A stretch of 64,000 nucleotides of DNA from Stromatinia cepivora (GCA_014898415.1 RCTD01000012.1:1116001-1180000), one strand, 5' to 3'; shown: positions 49,094 through 62,909, numbered from the stretch's first letter. Made by a program: numbers and translations. Notes: a model not told the origin generated them from the letters alone.

Positions 49094-50179
49094 TTTGATA
49101 AGTATACATACTTTGCAGATATTTAATTTAATTGGGACCTTTATCGGTTTGGTTATATTGGATACCTTGTATAAATTCTTGATCTTATCTGGATCTAGAT
49201 GGTTGAATCTTCGATGCTATAATAGGTATCTCTTTTTCTCCTTGAATATTAATTTGTTATCGATATCTTTGATGCTATCGATTATCTTTGAAGAAAAGTC
49301 TTTTTCCTGATCATTTTGATATACATTAAAACAGAAAGCTATATCCTTATATCCTTTGGTCATATATGAAACTATATACATTCCATCTTGCATTCTAGCA
49401 CAGATAACTTTCTTATTATCCTTCTTGAAATATATATAATAAGAATTGAATTCTCTTTGTAATTTTATTTTGCAGATTCTTTTTTCTAACAGCAAGTTTA
49501 CTTCTAGCTCTAATATATATAATATATTTGAAAGTAGTATCTTAGAACCATCTTTGTATACTATATCCATTAGATCTTAATGGCAACAATACATTACTCC
49601 TTTATCAACCTTTATCCTTCGTTTGATAATAGATTCTATTGATCTGAATAATGAAAATTGATCAGATATATATAAAGAAGCATCTATATCGGCATATCAT
49701 TTGCTAAAGGAAACCTTACTAATGATTTCCTTTGTCAAATTGCAATCTTCCTTTATTATATCCTCAGTATCGGAATCTGATTCAAAGATATCGTTAGCAG
49801 AGTATATTTGGTCTTTTTTGTTGAAATGGATCTTCTTCGGATTCGGTGATTTCCTTTTTCTTTAATGATAAAGATAACTGTAAAGGAGTTTGTTGGCTCG
49901 TATTAAATACAGACAGTCTCATATATAATGATCTTCCCTTTGATACAGATCGCAAATATTATTTGGGATCTCGAAATTTGATTCTTGATGTCGAAAAGTG
50001 TACCTAGATTCTTTTACAATTTATATTAATTCTGATTCATCCTTAAAACGAAATTCTTTAATTTATAAATGCTTGATTTTATCATCGATACTAAAATTGG
50101 TTTAGATATCCAATATATCCACTACTCCTTGATAATCAATTGAAAGATTATATATTAAAACCAAAAACAGAATAGTATC

Positions 50180-50482
50180 TTAATATATTGATCGATAGCT
50201 TTTATTTGCAGCTCCTAATTTCCTTTTATACTCTTTCAATTTATCCCAAATTTCGATAATAATTATGTCAAAATGGATATTGGATTGGAATTTGAAGTTC
50301 TGGATTATCGTTATATACATATTGATTATAATTGTATTGACTCTGGTATATTTTGATTTAAGATATTTCCAAAATATATATACTATTGAATATTCATCGA
50401 TAAGGGCTTTATTGTTATCATTAAATGTTGTACAAATATACAATAATATATTCGCTTTATCCTTTAAGTATTCCGATTTCAA
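50180..50482 (-). pseudogene. Copia-M2 gag fragment
   Basis: A 100-residue frame (MKSEYLKDKANILLYICTTF, YSIVYIFWKYLKSKYTRVNT, IWDKLKEYKRKLG). Pattern and position just inside the 5' LTR match Copia-type gag ('LWxxLKxxY', 'LxxYrrkL'). The same frame is open in copy L at 3396-3632. Confidence 0.75.
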
Positions 50483-51078
50483 TTCGACATTATAATATAT
50501 ACGATCATTGATCTTATAAGTAGATACTATATTAGATTTTACAATCTATATATATTCATCTAATATTTGATCAATTATATAAAACCATCCTTTCCCTCTC
50601 AATTATATCTTCATTTATCTGAACCATTGCTTATAATTATTTTGATCGAATTTCAAAGGGTTATTTGATTCTGATATTGTAAAGGTTTTTTGCTGTTTGA
50701 TGAATATCGAAAATAATCTTTAGATTTTTAAGACAATCTTAAAAAAGGATATACAACAAATAAATTCAAAATAATAAAGAAATATAAAAATAAAACAATA
50801 AAAGAATTTATAAAATTATATTGTAATATATTTTTTTATAGTTATACGAACTTGCTTTTCATCTCTACTATAATTCTGTATCAGTATTGTACAGACTATT
50901 CTCCGCTCTGGCCTGTGATGTTGTGAATTATAAACTGTATTGTTGTATTTCAACTCTGCTTCGATAGTATTATATGAAAACTCTGATTTTCATTCTATTC
51001 TATCTTTATTAACTATATTAATCCTTTTTCGATTTACTTTGCTTTTTAATCATTACTGTATAACCAGATCTTATAACC

Positions 51079-51244
51079 TGTTAACTTTTGGTACAGAAAA
51101 TAATAGTATTGTTGATTATATAGATTGAACTAAGGATCTATATTTCTAATAGGAATAGAATTGAAGTTATCCCCAAATATGGTCTGTACACCATTGTGGT
51201 CTTGTGACCTCAATTCTAATCCTATGATGGCCTCATTTCCAACA
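51079..51244 (-). repeat. 5' LTR of Copia-M2 (166 bp)
   Basis: Pairs with 45764-45929; followed outside by the TATAA duplication. Inside, the minus strand continues GGTTATAAGATCTGG, the primer-binding region. Confidence 0.9.
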
Positions 51245-51960
51245 TATAATATATATAATAATAAAAATAAGAGATATATATTATATTTGAAGTATTCTAT
51301 TGTAAATTCAATAATTTTATGATTTCTATAATTATTTAAAATAAATAATCTAGCTTTTTTCGGTTGAAAGGGGATTATTTGAAATATAAAAATCTTTTTC
51401 AATTATTTAAAAGTTATTTCATTATTTATTTATCCATTTTTAATTGCAATAAAGTTTTAATCTTTATATAAAGTAAGATTTATAAGAAATTATTATTGTT
51501 ATATATTCGAATTCTTGTAAATAATAAAGGGAAAAAGGGTTTTGCTGATTGCTGAAATATATTCGATAAAAAAGATCCAAATTCTTGAATCAGATTGTTT
51601 CTTTTGAATAAAATGTTATTGGGAACTTTCTATTATTAATCTATTAAGACTTTAGCCTTCTATAATATCTGCTTTATTTATATTCTATCTATTTTCGGAT
51701 TTGATATGTTTAATATCAAACAAATATAATTTTTTAAATTATTTATGAATAATTTCGCCAATTGTATTCAAAATATAGATAAAATCGATCCTATATTACC
51801 TTTTGGTTTTGATTTCAGGATTCCTATATAAAAAATTATATATTTATTTCTTTCCAAATAAAAGATTATCTCTTTTCACTTTGAAAAGATTCTCCTTAAA
51901 TTTTTTTTATTTGCTAATATATAGAATTAATATTCAATGATTTTTATACTAATATTTAAT
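51245..51960 (-). pseudogene. Fot1/pogo-like DDE transposase, central part, RIP-degraded
   Basis: On the minus strand, near 51640-51480, it reads HFIQKKQSDSRIWIFFIEYI then SAISKTLFPFIIYKNSN and LYKD-NFIAIKNG (family 'KxKx...TxixcisAxGxxlPPlxIfkG', 'W...tdsGWxn'). At 51400-51250 it reads ARLFILNNYRNHKIIEF and YFKYNIYLLFLLLYIL, matching 'RLLILDGHxSHxxxEF...NIxLLxLPxHtsH'. The catalytic Asp of 'LILDG' has become Asn (FILNN). The frame runs straight into the Copia-M2 insertion and resumes at 45763, so the two parts are one gene. This family is Tc1/mariner, pogo branch. Confidence 0.8.
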
Positions 51961-51962
51961 TT

Positions 51963-52151
51963 TGTTACGAACCTCAACTACGAAATTAGGGTTAACTGAA
52001 AGCGGGCCGAATTGTACGCTAGTTTGAAGAGTTTTCACCTATATAGAGGGGAATTCTTCAATACGATTAGAAAAAGTAATGAAAAGTCTTGATTCTAAAC
52101 CCAAACCTATTGTTATTCGAAATTAACCGATTCTTTGCTGTGATTCCCACA
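51963..52151 (+). repeat. Less mutated island, candidate LTR of another element
   Basis: A stretch with normal composition between AT-rich flanks. It starts TGTTACGAACCTC and ends GTGATTCCCACA, contains a TATA-like CCTATATAGAGGGG near 52038 and then a purine/pyrimidine mix, so it has the look of an LTR with TG...CA ends. No target-site duplication was found (aattt against aagaa), and no second copy is in the window. If it is a 5' LTR, the Lys/Asn/Thr-rich frames that follow would be its gag. Confidence 0.35.
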
Positions 52152-53076
52152 AAGAATATTATTATTATTTTAATTATTAATCCTTTTAAATTCATCAAAA
52201 AATTTTCTATTAATAACAATAGAAACCCCATTAAAAAAAAGAAAAAAAAATCAAAAAATCAAAAAAGAAAAAAAAATAAATCAACAACAACAAAACTTAT
52301 TAAAAATCTCATTTATAATCTATATTAAAAATCATATACATATATTCTTTATTATATTATATATTAGAAATACTATTACTTTTATTTTCAATAGAATCGA
52401 TATATTCGATTTCCTTACAATTTGGAATACTTTACAAATTGATTATAATATATCTAATAAAGAAATACAAATTTGATTTCCTTAATATTACAAAATCTTT
52501 ATCAAATATCTTAAAACACATTTACAAAATCGAAATCCCAATAACAATTGGGATTACTTTTATATATATATTAGATCTTTTCAAACAAATACTCAAAAAA
52601 ACATTAATCATAGATATCAAAAAACAAAAAGAACTTTTTAAAAATTCTAAAATTCCTATTAAAAAAACTATAACAATCTTAATAATTATTAATCATTTGA
52701 ATACCTTTTCTAATTATCAATTAAAAAAGATATACAATATACTTACTATTATTATAACTCTTATAAATAAAAATATCAAGATTAATAGTATTATTAATTC
52801 AAAATTGATAATCAATATAATGAATCTGAAAATTGTAAAAGAATTAAGGTTTATAATATACAAATATAAAACAATAATGATTATTTCTAATAGAAATATT
52901 ATTATTTTATATAAATTGATTGAAGATATAGAAATCAATTTTGAAAGGATTAAAAACATCATCGATATCTTTATTCTGAATGATATCAAAGATCTATTAT
53001 TGTTGAAGATATTATATTTGTTTATAAAAAAGATCGATTTTGAATATAAAGAAAATAAACAGATTATATAGATTAC
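52152..53076 (+). pseudogene. AT-rich open frames of unknown origin, probably transposon-derived
   Basis: Two plus-strand frames, 52089-52328 (a Lys-rich stretch with KKKKKKSKNQKRKKNKSTTT) and 52439-53071 (210 codons; ILDLFKQILKKTLIIDIKKQ, KELFKNSKIPIKKTITI), end at the Copia LTR at 53077. The second is made almost only of Ile, Lys, Asn, Leu and Thr codons. That is what RIP produces from Thr/Ala/Pro-rich sequence, so length of the frame is not evidence of function. No domain recognised. A gag of the element suggested at 51963 is one possibility. Confidence 0.35.
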
Positions 53077-53242
53077 TGTTGGAAATGAGGCCATCATAGG
53101 ATTAGAATTGAGGTCACGTGATCACAATGGTGTACAGACCATATTTGGGAATAACTTCAATTCTACTTTTACTAGAATAATAGATCTTTAGTTCAATTTA
53201 TATAATCAATAATACTACTATTTCCTGTACCAAAAATTAACA
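53077..53242 (+). repeat. 5' LTR of Copia-P (166 bp)
   Basis: Full-length match to the Copia LTRs of copies L, M1 and M2, opposite orientation. Confidence 0.92.
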
Positions 53243-56200
53243 GATTATGAAATCCGATTGTACAATAATAATTAGAAAACAAAACAAATCGAAAAAGGAT
53301 TAATATAGTTAATAAAGGTAAAACAAAATGAAAATCAGAATTTTTATACAGTATCACCGAAGCAGAGTTGAAATACGACAATACAGCTTATAACTTACAA
53401 CATTATAGACCAAAACGAAGAACAATCTATACAATATCGATACAGAATTATAATAAAAGCGAAAAGCAAATTTATACAATTACAAAAAAACATATTACAA
53501 TATGATTTTATGAATTTTCTTATTGTTTTATTTTTTATATTTTTTTATTATTCTGAACCTATTTACAATACATTTTTTAAGATTATCTTAAAAACCTAAA
53601 GATTATCTTCGATACTCATCAAACAATAAGAAACCTTTACAATATCGAAATCAAACAACTCTTCGAAATTCGATCAAAACAATTATAAACGATAATTCAG
53701 ATAAACAAAGATATAATTGAAAAGAAAAAAATAGTTTTATATAATTAATCAAACATTAAACGAATATATATAGATTACAAAACCCAATATAATATTTATC
53801 TACAAAATCAATAATTGTATATATTATAATATTGAATTGAAATCGAAATACTTAAAAAATAAAGCAAATACATTATCATATATTTATATAATATTCAATA
53901 ATAATAATAAAACCTTCATTAACGAATATTCAATAGTATATATACTCTAGAGATACCTTAAATCAAAATATATCAAAATCAATATAATTACAATTAATAT
54001 ATATATAACGATAATCCAAAACTTCAAATTTCAATTCGATATTCATTTTGATATAACTATTATCGAAGTTTAGAATAAACTAAAAGAATATAAAAGGAAA
54101 TTAGGAATTGTAGATGAAAACTATCGATTAGTATATTAAGATATTGTTTTGTTTTTAGTTTTAATATATAATCTTTCAATCGATTATTAAGGAATAATAG
54201 ATATATTGGATATCCAAATCAATCTTAATATCGATAATAAAATCAAGTATTTACAGATTAAAAAATTTCGTTTTAAAAATGAATCAAAACAAGTACAAAT
54301 TACAAAAGGATTTAGGTATACTTTTCGATATCAAGAATCAGATTTCGAGATTCCAAATAATATTTGTGATCTATACCAAAAGGAAAATTATTATATACAA
54401 AATTGTCTATATTTAATATGAATCAATAAACTTTTTTATAATTATTTTTATTATTAAAAAAAAAGAGATTATTGAATTTAAAGAAAATCTATTTCAATAA
54501 AAAAGACTAAATATATTTTATTAACAATATCTCTGAATCAAACTTTGATATTGAGGATATAATAAAGGAAAATTGTAATTTGATAAAGGAGATTATTAAT
54601 AAGATTTCCTTTAGCAAATAATATACCAATATAAATACTTCTTTATATATATTTAATTAATCTTTATTATTCAGATTAATAAATTCTATTACCAAATAAA
54701 AGATAAAAATTGATAAAGAAATAATATATTATCGTCATTAGGGTTTAGTAGATATAATATATAAAAATAATTCTAAGATACTACTTTCAAATATATTATA
54801 TATACCAAAACTAGAAATAAATTTGTTGTTAGGAAAAAGGATCTGCGAAACAAGACTATAAAAGGAATTCAATTTTTATCATATATATTTCAAGAAGAAT
54901 AATAAGAAAATTATCTATATTAAAATACAAAACGGAATATATATGGTTTTATATATAATCAAAGAATATAAGGATACAATTCTCTGTTCGAATATATATC
55001 AAAATGATCAGGAAAAAGGTTTTTCTTTAAAGATAATCGATAATATCAAAGATATCGATAACAAATTAATATTCAAGAAGAAAGAGAGATATTTGTTATA
55101 ATATCGAAGATTCAATCATTTAGATCCAGATAAGATCAAGAATCTATATAAAATATTCAATATAATCAAACCAATAAAGATCCTAATTGAATTAGATATT
55201 TACAAAATGTATATACTTATCAAAATGATTAATCGTATTCTGAAATAATTGAATTTGTATAAATCAAAAAGATTCGAATTTATATATTTCGATATTGCAG
55301 AACCATTCCCAAAATCGATTCAAGGGAATTGTTATTTCATATTGATCATCAACAATTATATAAAAGTAAATTAGATTATACTATTTAAACAAAAAAACGA
55401 TACAATTCAAATATTGAAAATTTGGAAAAAGAAGATGGAATTGATTATTAGAAAAAAGATTATTGTAATTAGGATTGATAATATATTGGAATTCCTATAA
55501 ACTGTTTGTAAATGATTATTAGATATATAATCCGAAGTTATAATAATTGCTTTTTTATATCAAAATAGATCTATAGAATGGAATATAAGGATTGCAAAGA
55601 TAGATATAAAAGTAATATTAAAAGAAGTTAAATTATTATTAAAATTTTGGAATAAAACTATAAAGTATAATATTTATATTAGGAATTGTATTAATATTGG
55701 TTTTAATATGAATAAAATAGATTGATTCTTTATAGAAGTTTTTATAGATATAATATTAGATATAGAAATATATAAAGTCTAGGGGAGTAAATGTTATATT
55801 TATATCAATTTCAAGATTATTCCGAAAGGATAAAGATACAATAAATTACAGGATATTTCGAAAATCGATATATTCCTAGGATATTTAAAGATTATGAATA
55901 AATATATCAAAGTATATTCTTCAAAACTAGATTATATATTTCGATCAAGTAAAGTAATTATAGATGAATTTTATCAAGAAAAAGATTTGGATTTTAAATT
56001 AAGAAATTGTGAATTAGGTTTACAAGGAATAAAGAATATAAAGTTAGATCGAAAATTTTATAGTAGATTAATAATAAACAAAGTATCTTTTTCATTCTCA
56101 ATATTAAATATGATATTTATATCATTTTCGTTTTAAGTATTCTTTTTAGTAGATATTATACTGAATTTAATGATTATATTAAATATTCTAATTATCGAAT

Positions 56201-57281
56201 TGAAATCAGATAAATTAGATATATCAATATTAATATATAATGAAGATGAAAATAGTAATATCCAGAAAACAAATCAAGAATCTTTTTTCAAGGATATTTT
56301 AGATGTCGAATCTATTATTTCAGAAATTCCAATTCAAGAATTAACTTTTATAGATTTTGAATCTATATTAAAAGCAAAATTTAAGATCGTTTTAAATTTT
56401 ATTGATAAGTTCATTTTAGTAAAATCAAAAAGCAAAGTAAATCTATAATTATCTGAAATCGAATAAAAGGATACAATAGATTTTGAAAACGAATCTTCAA
56501 GATATTTAATACGAAAACAAAAAAAAGATATAGAACAAAATCCTAAAAGAAAACAGAAAAGTAAAATTATAAAAATATTGATTGCGATATCTATATAGGC
56601 TAAAATTCAAGAAAGTATAAAATATATTATAATTATAATTCTAACTATTTATAAAATAGACCTTTATATCAAAGATAAGATCATTTCAGATTTTATAATT
56701 TCGTTGATAGATATAAACAATACAAAAGATATAGTATATCCAATCGAAAAAGTTTTGGGAATCAAAATATTAAGAATTTATAAGAAAGCAATATTGAATC
56801 GAAAACATTTTGAAAAATAGAAGGAAGTTATCCAAAAAGAAATCATATTTTTAATTCAAAATAATATTTGAAAAGAATATATACTTTCTAAAGAAAATAA
56901 TTTGGTTTCGATGAAATAAGTATTTATAGTTAAAACCAAGGATAATAAAATAGAACGATTCAAAGCAAGATTAGTGATTCAAGGGTTCAATTAAATATTA
57001 GAAAAAAATTATAATGAAATATTTGTATTAATAATAAAACTAAATATATTTAGATTATTCCTAATTATTATCATAAAGGAAAATTTGGAATACTTATATT
57101 TCGATATCAAAAACACTTTTACTAAATCATATTTGAAGAAAGAGATTTATTTTAAATCATCCCAAGATATCAAAATCGAAAAGAGATATATATTATAAAT
57201 TCTACGAAGTCTATATGATTTGAAGCAAATTGAAAGAGATTGAAGTTTACTATTGAAAAAAAAGTTTTTAGGTATAGATTT
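53077..57281 (+). mobile_element. Copia-type LTR retrotransposon, plus strand (Copia-P), interrupted by Gypsy-2
   Basis: Starts with a 166-bp 5' LTR (53077-53242, TGTTGGAAATGAGG...ATTAACA) followed by the primer-binding region GATTATGAAATCCG. Order on the plus strand: gag (53.8-54.4 kb), integrase (about 55.2-55.5 kb), inter-domain part (55894-56448), RT from about 56.8 kb. The gag end, open at 54206-54421, keeps a mutated zinc knuckle (CDLYQKENYYIQNC, where CCHC would have C-x2-C-x4-H-x4-C). The RT breaks off at 57281, where the Gypsy-2 LTR begins. The rest presumably resumes past the right edge. Confidence 0.92.
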
Positions 57282-57563
57282 TGTGACGCACAAAAGCCGT
57301 AGTAGAGCTGAATAAACAGGGTCAATTATGTTCCTTAGAATCTACAATTAAAGAACTATAGCTTGTAAGAAGCGACTAGATATATATACACAAATACCCA
57401 TTTATGGGTTGTAGGGTTGTATGTATATGTTATTAGGATTATTATTTTACTATACTAAATTGTATAATTTATAATGCATATATACAGATGATCAGTTTAC
57501 AAATTGATATAAAAGATAAAAGGTATTATATGGTTAACCTTTTGTAGTTTACGATTCGTAATA
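57282..57563 (-). repeat. 3' LTR of Gypsy-2 (282 bp)
   Basis: Begins TGTGACGCACAAAAGCC on the plus strand and ends ATTCGTAATA; same length as both Gypsy-1 LTRs. It interrupts the Copia-P reverse transcriptase. Confidence 0.9.
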
Positions 57564-60500
57564 TTACCCCCCCCTTCGGAAAAGCTTGCCCTCGAATATT
57601 TCATTTTTCTGTTTTATTACTATTTCATTGGAAACTAAATTTTGTGAAGGTTCATGAACTCTAAATCAATTAGATTAGTCATTTTGGTTGATTTGATCAA
57701 TTTACTAGAAATTGATCAAATTGATCAAAATAATCGATCAAATTGATCAAAATGACAAATGAATTGATCAAATCGATTAAATTGTTCATCAATTGATTAA
57801 ATTAATATTGATTTGTATTCTCCTTGATTTGAAGAATCTTTGAAAAGAAAAAGTTTCAATAGAAAAGAGAAGGAGGTTGAATTATAGTATAATGATAATG
57901 AATGGTTAATATAGTTAATTCCAAAATCGACCAAATTAATCGATCAAATTGACCAAATCAATCAAATTGAACGAAATCGACAAAGATGATATCACATTTC
58001 GTTCTTACCATATTCAAACTTCCCTTTGCATGATTTTTGAAATGATTATAAGCATAAGTTTTTGAAATATATTACCTTCATATTGTCTTAATAATGGCAG
58101 TTCGTCTATTATATAGAACTTGGACTATATACATATATAATCAAATTCCTTTGAATTTGTATGAGTTTTTTATCCTTTTATAATCGTATATATACATATC
58201 ATCATAAAATCATAATATCTAGTCTACTGTATTAAAGAACACTTTTCTTTCCCTTGGTTTCATAGATGAATTATCATCTATATAATTATAATTATCCTCT
58301 CCGCTCTTATAAAACTTTATTCAATTAATTAATCGATTAAAAGGACTAAACAATATTAGATTGATCAAATGAAAATCGCGCAAGAGATACAATGATGTTT
58401 TAAAATCGGAAACAGTATACTAAATAAGATCGGTATCGTTATTAAACTACAAGATTTTGTATAGTAGGGTTTTTCGTATTTTCTTTATTACTAGAACTTT
58501 CTCCATTTCCTATTCCGAATTATTAATTATATTAATAAATAAAGGTAGTTCGAATATCTAATTAAAAAGAAGATCGTTATATACTTTGCGTAATCAATCT
58601 GGAAAGAAAACAGGATGAATTTTCATTATAATCAAGAGTTCGAGTTTAAAAGAGCTTCCAAATCGACCAATGATCTTGAATCTTTCTTAAATTGGGAAGT
58701 TCAGTTTCTTAGATAATCTTTGGGTAGGGTAATTCTTTATATTGAATTATATATAATCTTCGATATCAAAATCGATCTTATACTGATAAATATTTATAGA
58801 TTTCGATATCTTGGCTTGGGTATACAATAAACCTTCTTTTGTTTGCATAAGAGTTAATTTATTGTATTCTATATATATACAGGTATTATATATATTTATA
58901 TCATCTATTGGTTTATTAACGTCTTTCTTTTATTTTTATATATATTTCGGTGTATATCTGTATAGGGTTTCGTAAAGTATAAATCCTTCTAAGAAATTAT
59001 ATAAAAGAGTAAGTTATGCGTAATCCATTATAAATAGGAATTCTGATTAATCGTCTTGATAATAATTAATAAACGGCCTTAACCGTTATTGAAAGTATTG
59101 ATTATAAATCTCAATTTGATTATCGATTTGGGGATAGTGAACAATAAATAATTTGAGATTGGTTTCTAGAATTTGGCTGAATTCCTTTCAGAATTGTGAT
59201 ATGAATTGGAGGCTGTGATTCGATATTATAATATCAAGGAAATCATAATATCGATATATATAATAAAGATATAATTGTATTTGAATTCGGGTATCGATTG
59301 ATTTGTAATAAAGTATAGAGATAGTTTGCTTTATTAATCGATCAATAATGACTAAAATATTATTATATCTGTATTTATCTTTATCAAAATTATAATAATC
59401 TATAGTGATATATTGCTATACTCGATTAGGAATCGGAAGTGAATACAATAAAACGGGGATACAATTATATAAAACGGAATTACATTTGCAAATATAATAA
59501 TTATATATATATCTGATTATAATATTATGCATTTTGGGTTAATAGTATTATTAAGATAATAAAAGATAGGTTTTGTTTATATTAGGATAAACAATGGAAA
59601 CGGAATTATGGATTTCATAAATCAAATAAATTCGAAGGTTATTGATATCAGGTATCACCAGGTGATTATTGTAGAGCAAAAGATCGTTTTGGAGTGATAT
59701 ATATTTGTGATTTTGGGTAACTTATATTTTGAATGTTAATAAACTATTTATAATTTTATTTACTTCGATGATATAGTTAACTAGATCGAATCGAGGAGTG
59801 ATTTTATTCAAATCGATATTAATAATCGCTGTTTCATTTGGATAATGCTTTTGTAAAACTTTTCTTATAATTTCGGTATCAATTTGGTTGTTTTTAATAA
59901 ATTATTAAAGGCGATTCTTTTTCTTGATATAATTCTGAAGATTCAATTCGTCGATTCAACAGATTAAGGTATCGACAAAAAAGTTATCTTTTTTAGGACG
60001 ATATATAATGATAAAGTTATAATCGATTAGAATTTCTGTTTAACAAGCTTATCAAATATTGAAAGTTTTGGTAATTATGAAATATTCGAAGACCTTATAA
60101 TCGATATAAACCTTGATTTTATATAGTAAACCAGCGAATTCCGCTTTCCAATAATTGAAAGATCGAATGATTGATAGCATTTCCTTATTATGAACTTCAT
60201 AATTCAGTTCAACAGTAATTATGATCTTGGAGAAATAAATTACAGAAAACCAATCTTCGTTATATTGTTGTAATAATATATTAGCAATTATTCTATCAAA
60301 TATATCTATTTCGAGTATACAAAGGAATCAATAATTATAATATTGTAGAAATGGAATGGAGATAAGCTTTTTCTTTAAAATATTGAATACATTTTGGTAT
60401 ACTTCATCGAATACGAATTTAACATTTGCTTTAATGAATTCGTTGAAAGGTTTTGTTATTATATTGTAGTCTTTAATGAACTATTAATAAAAATTGCAAA

Positions 60501-61383
60501 AACCAAGGAATAATTGGATCCCTTTCATTATTATCGGAAAGATCCAATTCTCAATTATTTCAATCTTTTCAGGATTCATTTTTATTCCTTTAATAAAGAT
60601 AATAAAGCCTAAGTATTTGATATATATAATATTGAATTCGCATTTCTTAAGATCCGCTTATAGGCTAACAACTTCTAATCGTTCGAGAATTAGTTTAATA
60701 TGAATTTGATACTCTTTTTTGTTCTTAGAATAAATTAGAATATCATTGAGGTATATTGTATAAAAGATATTTAGATAATCGAATAGAATATTATTTATAT
60801 AATATTAATAGATTGTAGAATCATTTGTTAATCCGAATAATACGATTTTATATTTGTATAATCTGTATCAGATTCGAAAGGTAGTATACTCTTTCGAAAT
60901 AGGATCTATTTTTATATAATAGAAAGTTTAACAAATATCAAATTTGATAAAGACCTTAATATTGGAAAACCAAGAAAGCGTTTTATCGATTAAAGAAAAA
61001 AAATATCAATCTTTATACATTAAGGAATTCAATAATCTAAAGTTTATATAGAATCTCAAACTACTATTAGATTTTTTAATGAATAAAATAGATATAATAT
61101 AAAAGATTTGATTAGATTTAATAAAACCTTTATTAAAATTATCTATAATATATTCTTTAATGATTTCTAATTGTTCCAAAAATATTTTATAAAATAGGCT
61201 GTAATACAAAATTTGTTCTTCTTTGCCTTCCAATATAATTTTATAATTATAAAATCGATTAAAAAGCAAGATATTTGATTTATATTTGGAAAAGGCTCAA
61301 TAATACTATTGATATTCAAATGGTATTTCAGGTTCTGAATCGATTTTGATCAATATTCGATCGAATTTCTTTCGAACTTTTAT

Positions 61384-61533
61384 TGTGTCGAACCTAACGA
61401 GCGTTTAGAGATCAATCTTAGAATTAAAAGCTATAGAGCTAAAGAGAGTGTATTACGAAACTATATATATGATCAACTCAAAACTTAATACCATATTAAC
61501 CCGATCGGACACGATCACATATATCTTATAACA
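61384..61533 (-). repeat. 3' LTR of the short element (150 bp)
   Basis: Begins TGTGTCGAACCTAACGAGC on the plus strand and ends CTTATAACA; aligns end to end with 62910-63059. Confidence 0.9.
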
Positions 61534-62179
61534 CTACCCTCCCCTTCTGAAGAGTTCGCCTCGAATTCACTTTAAACAAATAACTTAAATACAAAATAAT
61601 CATTAATCTTCTTTTAATAAAAATTCCTAATATACGGATTACATTACAATTAACGAATATACATTCACCGTACCATATACCTTCTCCAAGCGATCTTCAA
61701 AATATCAGCTATTGATCATCTCTTTTAGATCCTCATCATCATTGTTTTCGGGCTCAGTAATCAATATAATAACCGGAACAGGCTCTTATCGATCTCGGAT
61801 TCCTTAATACAGGTCTAACGAACAGATTTATACCCAATAAGAATTATTTCTATATTGTACACATTTATTTTACTTGCACAAAAGAGTTCTTTCAAAAAAG
61901 GAAAACTCGGGCACTTATACACAGAGTAGAATCAAAATACAATCGGGCTTATCCGATTAGGCATCAAAAGGATTAAAAACACCAATAACATTAAGATTAC
62001 TAATATCCATTGAATCGTAATTCCGAAAGTGGAATGGATTCTGCAATATATATAGGGCTCTAGATTCACTAAAGTGAAATAATACAGGGAATCCATTCGC
62101 TATACAAACAACTAATTGTTATATAACCTGAACAAAATCGGGATAGAAGTAAAAAAGAGAAAGCTATTGAGAAAAACAA

Positions 62180-62660
62180 TTTCTAAAAGTAATATTGAGT
62201 CTATTACGAAAAGTTGAGATTTTATTCGAATCAAATCAATTCTGACCTTTGGCTTTATAAAGAGTCCTTTCGAATTTTACAATATAAGCATATAGAGAAT
62301 CGATTCCTTATTTGAGAATGAATAACTTATCTTCAGCTTCTTAAACTTTATTCGGATTGTTATAAACATATATAAATTGATCCAGAATCGTTGTATAATC
62401 TAAAGGAACATTTTGATCAAAAGAAAAAAGCTGAAATAATACTATAACTTATACATAAGATTCGAGATTAAAATAAATATAATAAAATTGAACTATAGAA
62501 TTACCGATTGTAGCGTTGTCTACTTATAGTTTCGCTCGAATCGAGGAAAGCCAGGTATCGAACTTTTGAAAACTACCATTGAACTTTTCAGGATCAAAAA
62601 GAAAAGGTTTCGAACAAAAAGAAATATAAACAACAAAAATGCATTCAAGAATCAAAGAGC
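62180..62660 (-). pseudogene. Gag-like remnant of the short LTR element
   Basis: On the minus strand: FDPEKFNGSFQKFDTWL, SSIRAKL, DNATIGNSIVQFYYIY, then DYTTILDQFIYVYNNPNKV, EAEDKLFILK, IDSLYAYIVKFERTLYKAKG and NKISTFRNRLN (several frames, a few stops). This is the pattern of gag in fungal Ty3/gypsy elements ('FxGxxxxFxxWLxqIraKL', 'YxxPxxxxxAexxLxxLkQ', 'YxaeFerlxxea'). It implies that the parent was a gypsy-type element. Assignment is by remembered family pattern. Confidence 0.65.
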
Positions 62661-62909
62661 GTAGAAACGAGATTTCATCCCGCTAACAAATCACTTCGCC
62701 ACAAAGTTCTGCAATTGCGAGGTTTATCGAATCGTAATCCATAACTTAGAAATTAAGGATAAAAAAAAAGATAATATTTTCGAATAATATCAAGAAGATC
62801 TATATACAAACGAAAAAGCATAAACAATATACCTAAACAGAAACAAATAAAGTATACATAAACATATACAAATGTTATTCCATTTCTTATCTGAAAAAGC
62901 TTTTAATAA

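Larger units (their letters stand above)
45764..51244 (-). mobile_element. Copia-type LTR retrotransposon, full length, least degraded copy (Copia-M2)
   Basis: A 5481-bp element with 166-bp LTRs (45764-45929, 51079-51244) and a target-site duplication TATAA (45759-45763, 51245-51249). Minus orientation, gag-IN-RT-RNase H order as in Ty1/copia. It carries the longest frames of the family in this window, and the RT catalytic box (about 46959-46980) still reads YIDD. Frames are nevertheless interrupted by many stops, so it is not autonomous as it stands. It is inserted inside the Fot1/pogo-like transposase relic. Confidence 0.93.

Noticed and set aside
52717..53097. 126-codon minus-strand frame, hydrophobic
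   Set aside because: Ile/Phe/Leu-rich frames arise on either strand of RIP-degraded AT-rich DNA; it overlaps the plus-strand frame and runs into a Copia LTR.
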